A stretch of 64,000 bases of DNA from Asaia krungthepensis NRIC 0535 (GTDB lineage: Bacteria > Pseudomonadota > Alphaproteobacteria > Acetobacterales > Acetobacteraceae). The notes beneath the pieces are model-generated. The model had not been told where the DNA came from, did no database searches, and was given only the letters and a program-made list of their open reading frames with translations. Where the stretch lies: positions 1 through 64,000 of the forward strand of contig NZ_BAPV01000020.1 in NCBI RefSeq assembly GCF_025995175.1, read 5' to 3'. Position 1 is the first letter of the stretch. Each line of letters begins with the position of its first letter. Shown here one piece after another: positions 34,672 through 44,349 of the stretch. The translations under genes and the position numbers were made by a program.

Positions 34672-35967
34672 TCAGTTGTTCATGGCGTCGAAGAAATCCT
34701 GGTTCGTCTTGCTGTATTTCAGCTTGTCGAGCAGGAAGTCCATCGCGTCCATGGTTCCCATGGGCGAGAGGATACGACGCAGCACCCACATCTTCGAAAG
34801 CGAGGCGCGATCAACAAGAAGCTCTTCCTTACGCGTACCCGACTTGGTGATGTCGATGGCGGGGAAGGTACGCTTGTCAGCCAGCTTGCGATCAAGGATG
34901 AGTTCGGAGTTACCCGTGCCCTTGAATTCTTCGAAGATAACTTCGTCCATACGGCTGCCCGTATCGATCAGCGCGGTGGCGATGATGGTGAGCGACCCGC
35001 CCTCCTCGATATTACGTGCCGCACCGAAGAAGCGCTTGGGGCGCTGCAGGGCATTGGCATCCACACCGCCGGTCAGCACCTTGCCCGATGAAGGCACAAC
35101 GGTGTTGTAGGCGCGCGCCAGACGGGTGATCGAGTCGAGCAGGATCACGACGTCACGCTTGTGTTCGACCAGACGCTTGGCCTTTTCGAGCACCATTTCG
35201 GTCACCTGCACGTGGCGGGTTGCGGGCTCATCGAAGGTGGAGGACACGACTTCACCGCGCACCGAGCGGGCCATGTCGGTCACTTCCTCAGGGCGCTCAT
35301 CGATCAGCAAAACGATCAGGAACACATCGGGATGGTTGGCGGAGATCGATGAAGCGATGCTTTGCAGCATCACGGTCTTGCCGGTACGTGGGGGGGCCAC
35401 GATCAGGGCGCGCTGGCCCATGCCGATGGGGGCCACAAGATCGATCACGCGTGGCGTGTAATCGCGCTGATCCTTCTTGCCCTTGCCAGTCGGCTGGGGC
35501 TCGGGTGCACCCACCTGCTCGACTTCCATACGCAGGCGACGCTCGGGATAGAGCGGCGTGAGGTTATCGAAGTTGATGCGCTGACGAACCGAGTCCGGCT
35601 CTTCGAAGTTAATCGAGTTGACCTTGAGCAGCGAGAAGTAGCGCTCGCCATCGCGCGGGGCGCGAATCTGCCCTTCAACCGTGTCACCTGGGCGCAGCCC
35701 GAAACGACGCACCTGAGCGGGGGAGATATAGATGTCGTCGGGGCCGGGAAGGTAATTGGCTTCAGGCGAACGAAGAAAGCCGAAACCGTCTGGCAGGATC
35801 TCCAGAGTGCCTTCGCCATAAATGGCCTGCTCATTATCCGCCAGGGTCTTGAGAATGGCGAACATGATGTCCTGCTTGCGCATCGACGATGCGTTTTCGA
35901 TCTGCAGCTCTTCAGCATAGGCCAGCAGATCGGCAGGGGTTTTTTTCTTGAGTTCAGCAAGATGCAT
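34672..35967 (-). CDS. rho: Transcription termination factor Rho
   Basis: The 431-residue hexameric RNA helicase has an N-terminal Rho-N helical domain, an RNA-binding cold-shock-like domain ([22 protein letters not shown]), a Walker A motif ([12 protein letters not shown]) and [10 protein letters not shown] near the R/Q-loop region. It acts at unstructured C-rich RNA. The upstream region has a strong hairpin that may act in autoregulation. The stop is followed by an intrinsic terminator. Confidence 0.97.
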   Translation of the reverse strand: MHLAELKKKTPADLLAYAEELQIENASSMRKQDIMFAILKTLADNEQAIYGEGTLEILPDGFGFLRSPEANYLPGPDDIYISPAQVRRFGLRPGDTVEGQIRAPRDGERYFSLLKVNSINFEEPDSVRQRINFDNLTPLYPERRLRMEVEQVGAPEPQPTGKGKKDQRDYTPRVIDLVAPIGMGQRALIVAPPRTGKTVMLQSIASSISANHPDVFLIVLLIDERPEEVTDMARSVRGEVVSSTFDEPATRHVQVTEMVLEKAKRLVEHKRDVVILLDSITRLARAYNTVVPSSGKVLTGGVDANALQRPKRFFGAARNIEEGGSLTIIATALIDTGSRMDEVIFEEFKGTGNSELILDRKLADKRTFPAIDITKSGTRKEELLVDRASLSKMWVLRRILSPMGTMDAMDFLLDKLKYSKTNQDFFDAMNN

Positions 35968-36110
35968 GAAAAGCGCCTTAGATGGGCTATAGTCTACTGT
36001 CGGGGAGACGGAAGCCGTATCCGTGACAGATGATTGGTCGCGAAAGAATGCCCCGTCAGATGGGCCGCAGAACGGGCCCGACGATGAGCGAAGACGATAG
36101 GTCTTGAGAA

Positions 36111-36158
36111 AGGCCGCAGCGTACGGAAAACGTACGGCTCTTGCGGCACAATCTAATG
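36111..36158 (-). promoter_or_regulatory. Hairpin in the rho leader
   Basis: Read on the minus strand, an outer GCCGCA/TGCGGC stem encloses a CGTACG-TTTTC-CGTACG stem, followed by a short CTTTCTC. It lies about 145-190 bases upstream of the rho start. A stem near a pyrimidine run could be an attenuator; whether it lies within the transcript is not known. Confidence 0.45.
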
Positions 36159-36210
36159 AGAAATAACGGTTTCTGTCAATAGTCCCGTTCTATACGGCCC
36201 TGACGCAGTC

Positions 36211-36738
36211 TCAGCCGCGCCAGGGCTTCATCATATATTGCCCTGTGGTGGCGCCCGTCTCGTCCAGACCCGGGATCAGGAACAGGAGCGGCGATGCAGG
36301 CACTCGCTCCACATAGGCACCGGAAATCAGGTCAGGGGCGCAATGTCCCTCGAGCTGAAGAGGAGTTTGCAGGGCGATATCGATATGACAGGGAGCAGCC
36401 CCGGCGCCCTGCGATACTGGCGTGAGCAGCCCTGACAGAGGGGCCGCCTGTAACGCACGGTTATCGGCGTCAAGCGCTACGAACTCGCCCCGCAGCGCCG
36501 AACCTTCCATGTGGTAGCCAATCAGCACTCTTGTGGGCTGCTTGCCTTCATAACCCGGCGCCTGCCGGAACCCGAGCGGGAAGGAACTGCCCCCCTCAAA
36601 ACGCAACGGTTCCTGCACAAGACGATCCAGAATGACCTGCGCGGGAGGCGCATCAGACTGGACTACAGGACGAGCGAGGACCTGCGGCGCAATAGAAGAG
36701 AAGGCGACAAGGGAGAGGGAAAGAGCGAGCCGGTTCAC
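36211..36738 (-). CDS. Exported protein of unknown function
   Basis: The 175-residue protein has a signal peptide (NRLALSLSLVAFSSIAPQVLA). The mature chain contains one Cys pair (PCHIDIALQTP...EGHCAP) that might form a disulfide. No domain is recognised. The start is GTG at 36738, overlapping the corA stop as GTGA; longer starts up to 36840 would add out-of-frame corA sequence. It is coupled to corA and lies about 240 bases upstream of rho on the same strand. Confidence 0.75.
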   Translation of the reverse strand: MNRLALSLSLVAFSSIAPQVLARPVVQSDAPPAQVILDRLVQEPLRFEGGSSFPLGFRQAPGYEGKQPTRVLIGYHMEGSALRGEFVALDADNRALQAAPLSGLLTPVSQGAGAAPCHIDIALQTPLQLEGHCAPDLISGAYVERVPASPLLFLIPGLDETGATTGQYMMKPWRG

Positions 36739-37721
36739 TTTGAACGATCTCCAAACCATCCACGGCGCCAGAAAATGAACAGAGGCAGGAGCACCGAGGC
36801 AAGCATCAGGCATAACGCATAGTAATAGCCGTAATGCCATTCGAGTTCCGGCATGATCTTGAAATTCATACCATAAATACCGGCGAGCAGCGTGGGCGTG
36901 ATCCCGACGAAACTGACCACCGTCAGCAGCTTCATACCGTCATTCTGGTCGATACTGATGAAGCCGAGTGTAGCGTCGAGCAGGAACTGCACCTTGACGG
37001 TCATCTGCGCCACATAGTCGTTCAGCGAGGCAACGTCGCGACCCAGAATGCGCAGACGTGCCTGAAGCGTATCGCGGAACTCGAAATATCGTGCATCGCC
37101 CAGATACATGCCGATGCGATCCACCCCGAGCAGACTTTCTCGAATGGATGAGGTGAGATCACCACTCGCCCCCAGCTCGCGCAGGGTCTGGCGCAGCACG
37201 TCGGCATTACGCACATGCCGTCTGGGTCGGGTGCTGGTGAAAACGGTGCGTGAAATCGTGGCCAGGCTGTGACCTGCGTTTTCAAGAATATCGGCCAGCC
37301 TGTTCACAACGGTTTCGAGCAGATGGATGAGCAATTCAGGCACGTCTGACAGCGCAAAATCGACGTCATTGGCCGCAAGATCCCGGCTCATGGTCTCGAA
37401 TGCCGTATAATTGGCGTAGCGCAGAGTAATGAACCAGCGCTCCGACACGATGATACCAACGGGATAAGCGGTCAGGGCCTCGTTGATCATCCGCACCAGA
37501 GGGGTGGAAAGATAGATTACGTCACCCTTGCGGTAGTGGCGGGACGAACTCTCGATTTCCTCGAGCGCTTCACGACGCGGAAGTGCGATTCCACTTACGG
37601 CTTCGGCGAGGCGTATCTCGTCCTCCGTCGGGTCAACCAGATCCAGCCAGGCGACATCCTGCGCATCATCGGCGGCCAGAATTTCATGGACGGGGCGCCC
37701 CACCGGATGCGCAAGAAACAT
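36735..37721 (-). CDS. corA: CorA-type magnesium/divalent cation channel
   Basis: The 328-residue protein has a cytoplasmic N-terminal domain and two C-terminal transmembrane helices. The GMN selectivity motif (YGMNF) lies just before the second, with the basic tail WRRGWFGDRSK. CorA forms a pentameric magnesium channel, also moving Co and Ni. It is convergent with nothing here but divergent from trpB, and it is coupled to the following exported protein. Confidence 0.93.
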   Translation of the reverse strand: MFLAHPVGRPVHEILAADDAQDVAWLDLVDPTEDEIRLAEAVSGIALPRREALEEIESSSRHYRKGDVIYLSTPLVRMINEALTAYPVGIIVSERWFITLRYANYTAFETMSRDLAANDVDFALSDVPELLIHLLETVVNRLADILENAGHSLATISRTVFTSTRPRRHVRNADVLRQTLRELGASGDLTSSIRESLLGVDRIGMYLGDARYFEFRDTLQARLRILGRDVASLNDYVAQMTVKVQFLLDATLGFISIDQNDGMKLLTVVSFVGITPTLLAGIYGMNFKIMPELEWHYGYYYALCLMLASVLLPLFIFWRRGWFGDRSK

Positions 37722-37846
37722 CGTGATTTCCTTCCCCTTGCGGGGTGCTTCTCCCCTGCGGGTCGGGAATGGACGTCATGCCGCCCCTCTGGTATCGCAG
37801 AAACCCGCTCGCCATGTCGATCCATGCCCCGGACAGGAGATGCCCC

Positions 37847-39073
37847 ATGAGTTCTGAAGTTCCGCCCCGTCTCAACAGCCTGCGCAATGGCCCCGACCAG
37901 CGTGGCCGCTTCGGCAGCTTCGGCGGCCAGTTCGTGGCGGAAACGCTCATGCCGCTGGTGCAGGATCTGGCAGAGGCCTATCAGGCCGCCAAGGCCGACC
38001 CCGAATTCCGGCGCGAGCTCGATTACTACTTCCGGGACTATGTGGGACGTCCCAGCCCGCTCTGGCATGCAAAGCGTCTGAGCGAGGAACTGGGCGGCGC
38101 GAAGATCTACCTCAAGCGTGAAGAGCTCAACCACACCGGCTCGCACAAGCTCAATAACGTGATGGGCCAGATTCTACTGGCGCGCCGCATGGGCAAGACG
38201 CGCATCGTGGCGGAAACCGGGGCAGGCCAGCATGGCGTGGCGACGGCTACGGTCTGCGCCCTGTTCGGCATGAAGTGCACCATCTATATGGGTGCGGTCG
38301 ATGTCGAACGGCAGAAGCCCAATGTGTTTCGCATGCATCTGCTCGGTGCTGAAGTGCACCCCGTCACGGCAGGCTCCGGCACGCTCAAGGACGCCATGAA
38401 CGAGGCCATGCGCGACTGGGTAGCCAATGTGCATGACACCTATTTCCTCGTGGGCACCGTCGCGGGTCCGCATCCCTATCCGGAGATGGTGCGGGACTTC
38501 CAGTCGATTATCGGCATCGAGACGCGCGAGCAGATGATGGCGGTCGAAAATCGCCTCCCGGACGTGCTGGTGGCCGCTATCGGCGGCGGCTCCAATGCCA
38601 TGGGCCTGTTCCACCCCTTTCTCGACGATGAGTCAGTGCGCATGATCGGCGTCGAGGCGGCAGGTCATGGGCTCGATAGTGGCTTTACGGCGGCCTCGAT
38701 CTCCCGCGGACGTTCGGGCGTGCTTCATGGCAACCGAACCTATCTTCTGCAGGATGAGTTCGGCCAGATTGCCGAGGCGCACTCCATCAGCGCAGGGCTT
38801 GATTATCCGGGCATCGGACCCGAGCATTCCTGGCTGAACGATATCGGCCGCGTGGAATATGTGGGTGTGACAGACAAGGAGGCGCTCGACGCCTTCCAGC
38901 TCCTGACCCGCACCGAAGGCATCATTCCCGCTCTCGAATGCGCCCATGGTCTTGCGCATGTGATGAAGATCGCGCCGGACATGGCGGCGGACCAGATCAT
39001 CGTGCTCAACCTGTCGGGCCGCGGAGACAAGGATATCTTCACCGTCGCCGAGCATCTGGGAGTATCGCTGTGA
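37847..39073 (+). CDS. trpB: Tryptophan synthase beta chain
   Basis: The 408-residue PLP enzyme condenses indole with serine. The PLP lysine is in [23 protein letters not shown]-like sequence marks the channel region, and [10 protein letters not shown] binds phosphate. The start at 37847 has AGGAG about seven bases upstream. Its stop overlaps the trpA start by GTGA, so subunits are coupled for equimolar production. trpF is not immediately upstream, unlike many alphaproteobacteria. Confidence 0.97.
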   Translation: MSSEVPPRLNSLRNGPDQRGRFGSFGGQFVAETLMPLVQDLAEAYQAAKADPEFRRELDYYFRDYVGRPSPLWHAKRLSEELGGAKIYLKREELNHTGSHKLNNVMGQILLARRMGKTRIVAETGAGQHGVATATVCALFGMKCTIYMGAVDVERQKPNVFRMHLLGAEVHPVTAGSGTLKDAMNEAMRDWVANVHDTYFLVGTVAGPHPYPEMVRDFQSIIGIETREQMMAVENRLPDVLVAAIGGGSNAMGLFHPFLDDESVRMIGVEAAGHGLDSGFTAASISRGRSGVLHGNRTYLLQDEFGQIAEAHSISAGLDYPGIGPEHSWLNDIGRVEYVGVTDKEALDAFQLLTRTEGIIPALECAHGLAHVMKIAPDMAADQIIVLNLSGRGDKDIFTVAEHLGVSL

Positions 39074-39885
39074 GTCGTATCAAGGCCCGTTTCGAAGCGC
39101 TCAAGGCCCAGTCGCGGGGTGCGCTCATTCCTTATCTGCAAGCCTTCGACCCCGACCTCGGAACCTCGCTCGCCCTGCTGAAAGGCATGCCCGCGGCGGG
39201 GGCCGATCTGATCGAGATCGGCGTCCCCTTCTCCGACCCCTCAGCCGATGGCCCCACCATCCAGCAGGCCGCCCTGCGCGGCCTGAAGGCTGGCGCCACT
39301 CTGGCTGGCGTTCTCGAGATGGTACGCGCCTTTCGTGAGGACGATAACGAGACTCCCATCATTCTCATGGGCTATCTCAACCCGATCGACAGCTATGGTC
39401 CTGCCCGTTTCTGCACCGATGCTGCCGAGGCCGGTGTGGACGGGCTGATCATCGTTGACCTCCCCAAGGAAGAAAGCGATCTGCTGGCCGAGGATGCGAA
39501 GCGCTGCGGGCTCGACATCATCCAGCTCGTGGCACCCAATACCCCGGATGCGCGCCTTCCCCTGCTGCTCGATGATGCCTCCGGCTTTATCTATTACGTG
39601 AGCATCACCGGTATTACTGGCACACGAACGGCCAGCGCCGATGAACTGGCTGCGGCCCTGCCGCGCCTGCGCGCCGTCAGCCCCCTGCCGGTCGCAATCG
39701 GTTTTGGCATTCGCACTCCGGAACAGGCAGCGCAGGCCGCCTCGGTTGGCGATGCCGCCGTCGTGGCGTCAGCTCTGATCGCCACACTGGCGACCACACT
39801 GGAAGATGGCAAGGCGACCGCCACGACCGTTCCAAAGGTCCTCGGCCAACTGGCTGAGATCGCTCACGCCGTGCGGGCACGATAA
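39070..39885 (+). CDS. trpA: Tryptophan synthase alpha chain
   Basis: The 271-residue TIM-barrel subunit cleaves indole-3-glycerol phosphate and channels indole to TrpB. The catalytic Glu is in [22 protein letters not shown] and the catalytic Asp in [13 protein letters not shown]. The start is GTG, overlapping trpB. A bidirectional terminator follows. accD does not follow here. Confidence 0.97.
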   Translation: MSRIKARFEALKAQSRGALIPYLQAFDPDLGTSLALLKGMPAAGADLIEIGVPFSDPSADGPTIQQAALRGLKAGATLAGVLEMVRAFREDDNETPIILMGYLNPIDSYGPARFCTDAAEAGVDGLIIVDLPKEESDLLAEDAKRCGLDIIQLVAPNTPDARLPLLLDDASGFIYYVSITGITGTRTASADELAAALPRLRAVSPLPVAIGFGIRTPEQAAQAASVGDAAVVASALIATLATTLEDGKATATTVPKVLGQLAEIAHAVRAR

Positions 39886-39910
39886 ACAGCCTTCCAGGAT
39901 CGCACATTTG

Positions 39911-39950
39911 AAAAAGGGCCGCCCGGAGATCATCCGGTGCGGCCCTTTTT
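39911..39950. terminator. Bidirectional terminator between trpA and the HdeD-like gene
   Basis: A perfect 12-bp stem (39911-39922 with 39939-39950) with A5/T5 arms and an inner CCGG pairing serves both the plus-strand trpA and the minus-strand HdeD-like gene. Confidence 0.92.
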
Positions 39951-39981
39951 ATTGGCTCCAGAGCCTGACGCCACGGCCTTC

Positions 39982-40551
39982 TCAGCGCTCGTTACGTTTG
40001 AGCGCCAGCCCGAATGAGAGAGCCGAGATACCGCCGAAGATCAGTTCGATGGCAATGAACGTACCGATCAGCCACAGCCCCGACCAGGGCAGGGTCACGA
40101 AAATGAAGATGCCGGTCAGCAATGCGACAACGGCGCTCAGAACCATGGTCCACCAGTTGGCCACATGGCGATGCCCTGCCGCCCAGAGCCCGCGCATGAC
40201 ACCTGAAGCCATAAGACAGCCAGCGAGAAAAGCAGTCAGAAATACCGAGCCTGTCTCCGGTTCCTGAATCAGGAGAATACCACCGAGGATATAAAGGAAC
40301 CCCATGAGCGCCGTGATCCAGAAGCGTGATCCCGGCACATCGCGATGGGCGAAACTCTGCGCCAGATAGGCGACCCCCGAGAAAATGAGCAGCATACCGA
40401 TGATGACGATACTCGCGAGTGTCGTCACCACAGTGTCGAGGAACGCGAGGACGCCCAGCACGATCAGCACGACGCCAATTCCGATAAACCAGTTGGGCTT
40501 GAGTTGTGGATTGATGGGCGGCAGACCGGGGATATTGCCAAAACCAGACAT
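39982..40551 (-). CDS. HdeD-family membrane protein
   Basis: The 189-residue protein has six hydrophobic segments arranged as three hairpins. The repeats (GIGVVLIVLGVLAFLDTV, LMGFLYILGGILLI, WTMVLSAVVALLTGIFI) are typical of HdeD/DUF308. HdeD is linked to acid resistance at high cell density in E. coli; here the role is inferred. The start MSGFG at 40551 is preferred over 40608, where GAGGA lies about 12 bases upstream. Confidence 0.87.
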   Translation of the reverse strand: MSGFGNIPGLPPINPQLKPNWFIGIGVVLIVLGVLAFLDTVVTTLASIVIIGMLLIFSGVAYLAQSFAHRDVPGSRFWITALMGFLYILGGILLIQEPETGSVFLTAFLAGCLMASGVMRGLWAAGHRHVANWWTMVLSAVVALLTGIFIFVTLPWSGLWLIGTFIAIELIFGGISALSFGLALKRNER

Positions 40552-40674
40552 GTTCTTGGATTCCTCTCTTTGTTCGTTCTTACGCTTCATGCTGGCATCA
40601 GGGCGCATACGGGACTTGTGAACATTATGTTATCCCGCCCCGCCCGCCCCTTTGCGCCACCCCGCGCGGGTCAC

Positions 40675-40690
40675 TGTTTCACGTGAAACA
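40675..40690. promoter_or_regulatory. Perfect parS site
   Basis: TGTTTCACGTGAAACA is the full 16-bp parS palindrome and lies in the intergenic gap between the HdeD-like and plsC genes, about 11.5 kb from parB. It is the best match to the canonical ParB-loading site in the window. Confidence 0.92.
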
Positions 40691-40832
40691 CCAAACAGCA
40701 CTGCCCCCGGCCTGTCTGGTGCTGTTGATTTGCTTAATCCTGCTGCCAACAAAGCCGGTGCTGATCGACCCACCCCACAACAGATTATCGCGGGCGATTG
40801 TCACAATTGATCCATGACAGTATTGAACGGGC

Positions 40833-41912
40833 ATGAGCGCAGATCATGTTCACGCCCGGCGCACCGGAATTCTGTCACGGTGGAGTATCACTCCCTCTTT
40901 GACCCCGGACGTGCGACCTCGTGCCGAACAGCCCGACCCCGCCCGTCAGTTTGATGGCAAACCCGGATATTGGGGTCGCAAGATCGACGTCCTCAACGCG
41001 GCGTCGCGTCTGGCCGGCGTCATCATCTGGGTGCCGCTCTCGGTCGGGTTCGAAGCCCTGCTTCTGCCGATCCCCGGCGTCCTCAAGATACGTTGGACAC
41101 GCGTCATCTGGGGCGTACTCTGCAAACTGCTCGATCTCGACATCAGGATCATTGGTCGCCCCGTTGGCACCGTCGGCGGCCAAAAGGGCCGCGACCGTGG
41201 GGAGCGCCCCGTGATCTATGTTGCCAACCATTCATCCTGGCTCGACATCCCGGTTCTCGGCACCAAGATCTACTCGGTCTTCGTCGCAAAGGGCGATATC
41301 GAGCGCTGGCCCATCATGGGGCTCGTTTCCAAGATCGGGCGCACGATCTTCGTCAGTCGCAATCGCAGCACCACCGGTCGGGAAAGAGATCAGATGATCA
41401 CCCGCCTCGCCACGGGCGATAATCTCATTCTTTTCCCCGAGGGCACCTCATCTGACGGGTCGCGGGTACTTCCCTTCATGTCGACCTTTTTCGCCATCGC
41501 CAAACTGCCACGATTGCCCAAAAATGCACCCCCCATCGACATGCCAAGCTATCCGCCCGGGTTGACGCCACTCATACAACCCATCTCGCTCGTTTATGAC
41601 CAGCTTGAAGGTCTGCCCGTCAATCGCACGAAACGCGCCGTGTTCGCGTGGTACGGTGACATGGATCTCGGACCACATGTCTGGCAGTTCCTCAAGAGAC
41701 GCAGCAAACGGGCAACCATCCTGCTCCATGCGCCGCTCGCTCCTGAGGATTTCCCCAGCCGCAAGGCCCTGGCCAATGCAGCCTGGGCCGCCGTCGCTCA
41801 TGGCGCCGCCGCCCTGCGCCAGAATGACCACGCCGTAGCGGGCTGGGAGCCTTGCCGCAACAAGGGCGGCGCTTCAGGAACGGATCAGAAATCGATCTCT
41901 GTCGTTGCGTGA
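40833..41912 (+). CDS. plsC: 1-acyl-sn-glycerol-3-phosphate acyltransferase
   Basis: The 359-residue protein has the PlsC-like acyltransferase motif NHSSWLDIPV (HxxxxD type) and FPEGTSSDGSRVLPF, plus a hydrophobic N-terminal segment (VIIWVPLSVGFEALLLPIPG). It acylates lysophosphatidate to phosphatidate in membrane lipid synthesis. The N-terminal 60 residues are an extension over short PlsC proteins. The stop region overlaps the convergent TonB-receptor gene by 28 bases. Confidence 0.9.
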   Translation: MSADHVHARRTGILSRWSITPSLTPDVRPRAEQPDPARQFDGKPGYWGRKIDVLNAASRLAGVIIWVPLSVGFEALLLPIPGVLKIRWTRVIWGVLCKLLDLDIRIIGRPVGTVGGQKGRDRGERPVIYVANHSSWLDIPVLGTKIYSVFVAKGDIERWPIMGLVSKIGRTIFVSRNRSTTGRERDQMITRLATGDNLILFPEGTSSDGSRVLPFMSTFFAIAKLPRLPKNAPPIDMPSYPPGLTPLIQPISLVYDQLEGLPVNRTKRAVFAWYGDMDLGPHVWQFLKRRSKRATILLHAPLAPEDFPSRKALANAAWAAVAHGAAALRQNDHAVAGWEPCRNKGGASGTDQKSISVVA

Positions 41913-44062
41913 TAGGTCCGGGGCAGTCCGGCAACGGCTGAGTTCGTAGCCCCCGTTCCGCCATCGGTCGAACTCGGATAGACCGAGGCCCAGTAGCGGG
42001 CATCCGTAACGTTACTCACCCCAAAGCGTATGACCATGGGGGTGTTATACACGTGAAACCCGTATCGTGCCCCCAGATCCAGGGTAGCGAAACTCCCTAC
42101 AAACTGGCGATTCTCGTTATCGGCAGCGCGCCTGCCGACGTAGTGTACGCTTGCATTCACGGCCCCACCCCGCATCCAGTCCGGGTGGTAATCCAGAAGC
42201 ATACTGGCCTGCACAGGGGCCACCCCAACCACCTGCTTGTGAGAGGTCAGTGACGACCCTGTTGCCCCCACCTGTGCATCAAGCCAGGTCACCCCGCCAA
42301 TCGCGCTGAGCGACTTCGAAACCCGCCCGGCAATCTGTCCCTCGACCCCGTAATTGCGCTGCTGTCCTGCCTCGCGATACAGCCCGCTCACAGGGTCTGT
42401 GAACGCATAGCCGCGCGTCATGCGAAACCCTGCCGCGCTCAGCATCAGGCCAGCGAAGGGTCTGTACTTGGCACCCAGCTCATATTCTTCCGAGCGTAGC
42501 GGGGCGAGCACGTTATTGGCGTTGGCGCTCGAGGCAGGGGCTACCGGACCAGCCTGCACAGACCGCCCCCACGTGCCATAAAAACTCGTTTTCTCGTTGA
42601 GCCTGTAGATCAGGCTCGTCATGGGCGTGAATACTGCAGAAGCGTCATAGGAAGCGGTTCTCACCCCAGCCTTGTTCGAGCTCGTCGTATCCAGCCAGCT
42701 CCAGGCCAGCGTTCCCATGACAGAGAGATGCCTGGTAAGAGCGATCGTATCGCCCGCCATCAGCGACTGGGTTTGAATGAAGGCTGATTGATAACGCCCG
42801 GAGAAATAAGGCTGGCTTCCCGCGAACACGACAGGGGATCCGATTTGCGCCGTGCCCAGAACCTGACTGGCGCCGAGGGTCGGGTTGTAGTTCCCCATGC
42901 TGTAGCCGTTCGAGCCCAGCACAATCTTGTGCGCGAATGGCCCTGTTCTGAACGCTCCGTTCAGATAGGCCATGTTCGACCATACCCGGAAATCATTAGC
43001 CGTCGTCGCAGCCGAAATCGTGCTGCGATAATGGCCGTGCGAGTCCGTCAGCTGATTTGTCACACCAAAGACGTTGCGCCACGCATCTTGATACAGCCCA
43101 CCCAAGGTCAGCGACCAGTCCGCACTGAACTTACGAATGACCTTCGCCAATGCCGTATTGGTAGACGCATTATATCCCGCAAAGTCCTGCCCATAGCCCG
43201 GTCTCGAAAGATCCGGGGCAGAGGGCAGCGCGATGCCCGTGGCAAAGGAGAACCCACCCGCATAGCCGCGCTGGGCGTAGCTGTACTGGCTTGCATCGAT
43301 CTGGATCTGCGTCTTCGCGTCCAGTCGCAGATCGAACGCCCCCGCAATCAGCCCGCGCCGCAGATGAGTTCCAGACGCGTAGGTCGAGCCCGACTGGTTG
43401 AGCATCGTGACGCGATAGCCGAACCACTTTCCATGCCCTGCGCGCCCTGATGCATCGAGAGATTCGAGCGGTGCTCCCGTGGAATCCACCCCAAAGACCA
43501 GGTGCTCTCGCCTCTGATCGGTTGGCCGATTGAGCGTGTAATCGAACGTCCCCGCAGGGTTCTGCGGCCCATAAAGTGCGCCCGAGAGCCCGTTAAGCAC
43601 TTGAAGCGAGTCGAACATCTCAGCCGCGTACGGCGTGGTGATCACCATGTTAAGCCCGTCCATGCGCGAATTCGCAATGACATCGGCCTCGAACCCGCGC
43701 GACTGCGGGCGGCTGGTATTAGGGTCTCCGCGCATTTCGAGCTGGACTGAGGGTAAATATTGGGCAAGGTCATTCGCATTGCGCGACTGCTGGTTCACGA
43801 TCACATCGCGCGGCACCGCCATGATCGAGAACGGCGTTTCGAGCAGTGAGCGCGTTCCCAACGGACCCAGAGCAGCATCCCGCTTGCCATATTCCGCTGC
43901 CATCCCCGCAGCCTGACGACCTTGCACCGCCACTTCTTCAACAGGAGGCGCAGTGGGGCGCACGGTCTCCACAGCAGCCTCTGCCCCTGCTGCAGGCACA
44001 AGAAGCACGACAAGCCCAGTAACGGCACGAAACCGTCGACAATCGACACGCTCAGTTTTCAT
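41885..44062 (-). CDS. TonB-dependent siderophore receptor
   Basis: The 725-residue protein has a signal peptide and plug domain (FSIMAVPRDVIVNQQSRNANDLAQYLPSVQLEMRGDPNTSRPQSRGFEADVIANSRMDGL) typical of ferric-siderophore receptors. A beta barrel follows, ending in the C-terminal DF. The start at 44062 (MKTERV, then hydrophobic VTGLVVLLVPAAGAEA) replaces a longer frame. No Fur box is clear upstream and no TonB/ExbBD genes are adjacent. Confidence 0.88.
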   Translation of the reverse strand: MKTERVDCRRFRAVTGLVVLLVPAAGAEAAVETVRPTAPPVEEVAVQGRQAAGMAAEYGKRDAALGPLGTRSLLETPFSIMAVPRDVIVNQQSRNANDLAQYLPSVQLEMRGDPNTSRPQSRGFEADVIANSRMDGLNMVITTPYAAEMFDSLQVLNGLSGALYGPQNPAGTFDYTLNRPTDQRREHLVFGVDSTGAPLESLDASGRAGHGKWFGYRVTMLNQSGSTYASGTHLRRGLIAGAFDLRLDAKTQIQIDASQYSYAQRGYAGGFSFATGIALPSAPDLSRPGYGQDFAGYNASTNTALAKVIRKFSADWSLTLGGLYQDAWRNVFGVTNQLTDSHGHYRSTISAATTANDFRVWSNMAYLNGAFRTGPFAHKIVLGSNGYSMGNYNPTLGASQVLGTAQIGSPVVFAGSQPYFSGRYQSAFIQTQSLMAGDTIALTRHLSVMGTLAWSWLDTTSSNKAGVRTASYDASAVFTPMTSLIYRLNEKTSFYGTWGRSVQAGPVAPASSANANNVLAPLRSEEYELGAKYRPFAGLMLSAAGFRMTRGYAFTDPVSGLYREAGQQRNYGVEGQIAGRVSKSLSAIGGVTWLDAQVGATGSSLTSHKQVVGVAPVQASMLLDYHPDWMRGGAVNASVHYVGRRAADNENRQFVGSFATLDLGARYGFHVYNTPMVIRFGVSNVTDARYWASVYPSSTDGGTGATNSAVAGLPRTYHATTEIDF

Positions 44063-44349
44063 GGGTCGTTTCCACAACAAAATGAGACCGCTGTCACCAA
44101 GGAAAAAGATGACGCTAGGCTTCACAGGATCCGGCCCGGGCCTGATGACGAAGCCGACCTGCCGAGCCCTCGGGAGAATGCATGGCACATGTCAGAGGTC
44201 ACCGGGCGCCCCCCTTTTCTTTGGGGAGAACATAGGGCAGCCTCACAAGGTCTATCTCTTTTGCCACAGAGATGGATCAGCCCGACATTCTGGCCAGGCT
44301 GACACCCAAGAAGGACAAGAACGCTCCCATGGTATCGAGGACAACGCGC
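44063..44349. other. Divergent gap upstream of the siderophore-type receptor
   Basis: This 287-base region separates the receptor from an exported protein gene. I see no convincing Fur box or sigma-70 box in it, and no coding frame that I accept. Confidence 0.4.

Noticed and set aside
42043-42062. Fourth parS-like site with CACGTGAAAC
   Set aside because: Only the right half matches; the left half (TTATACAC) differs at three positions, and it lies in the receptor coding sequence.
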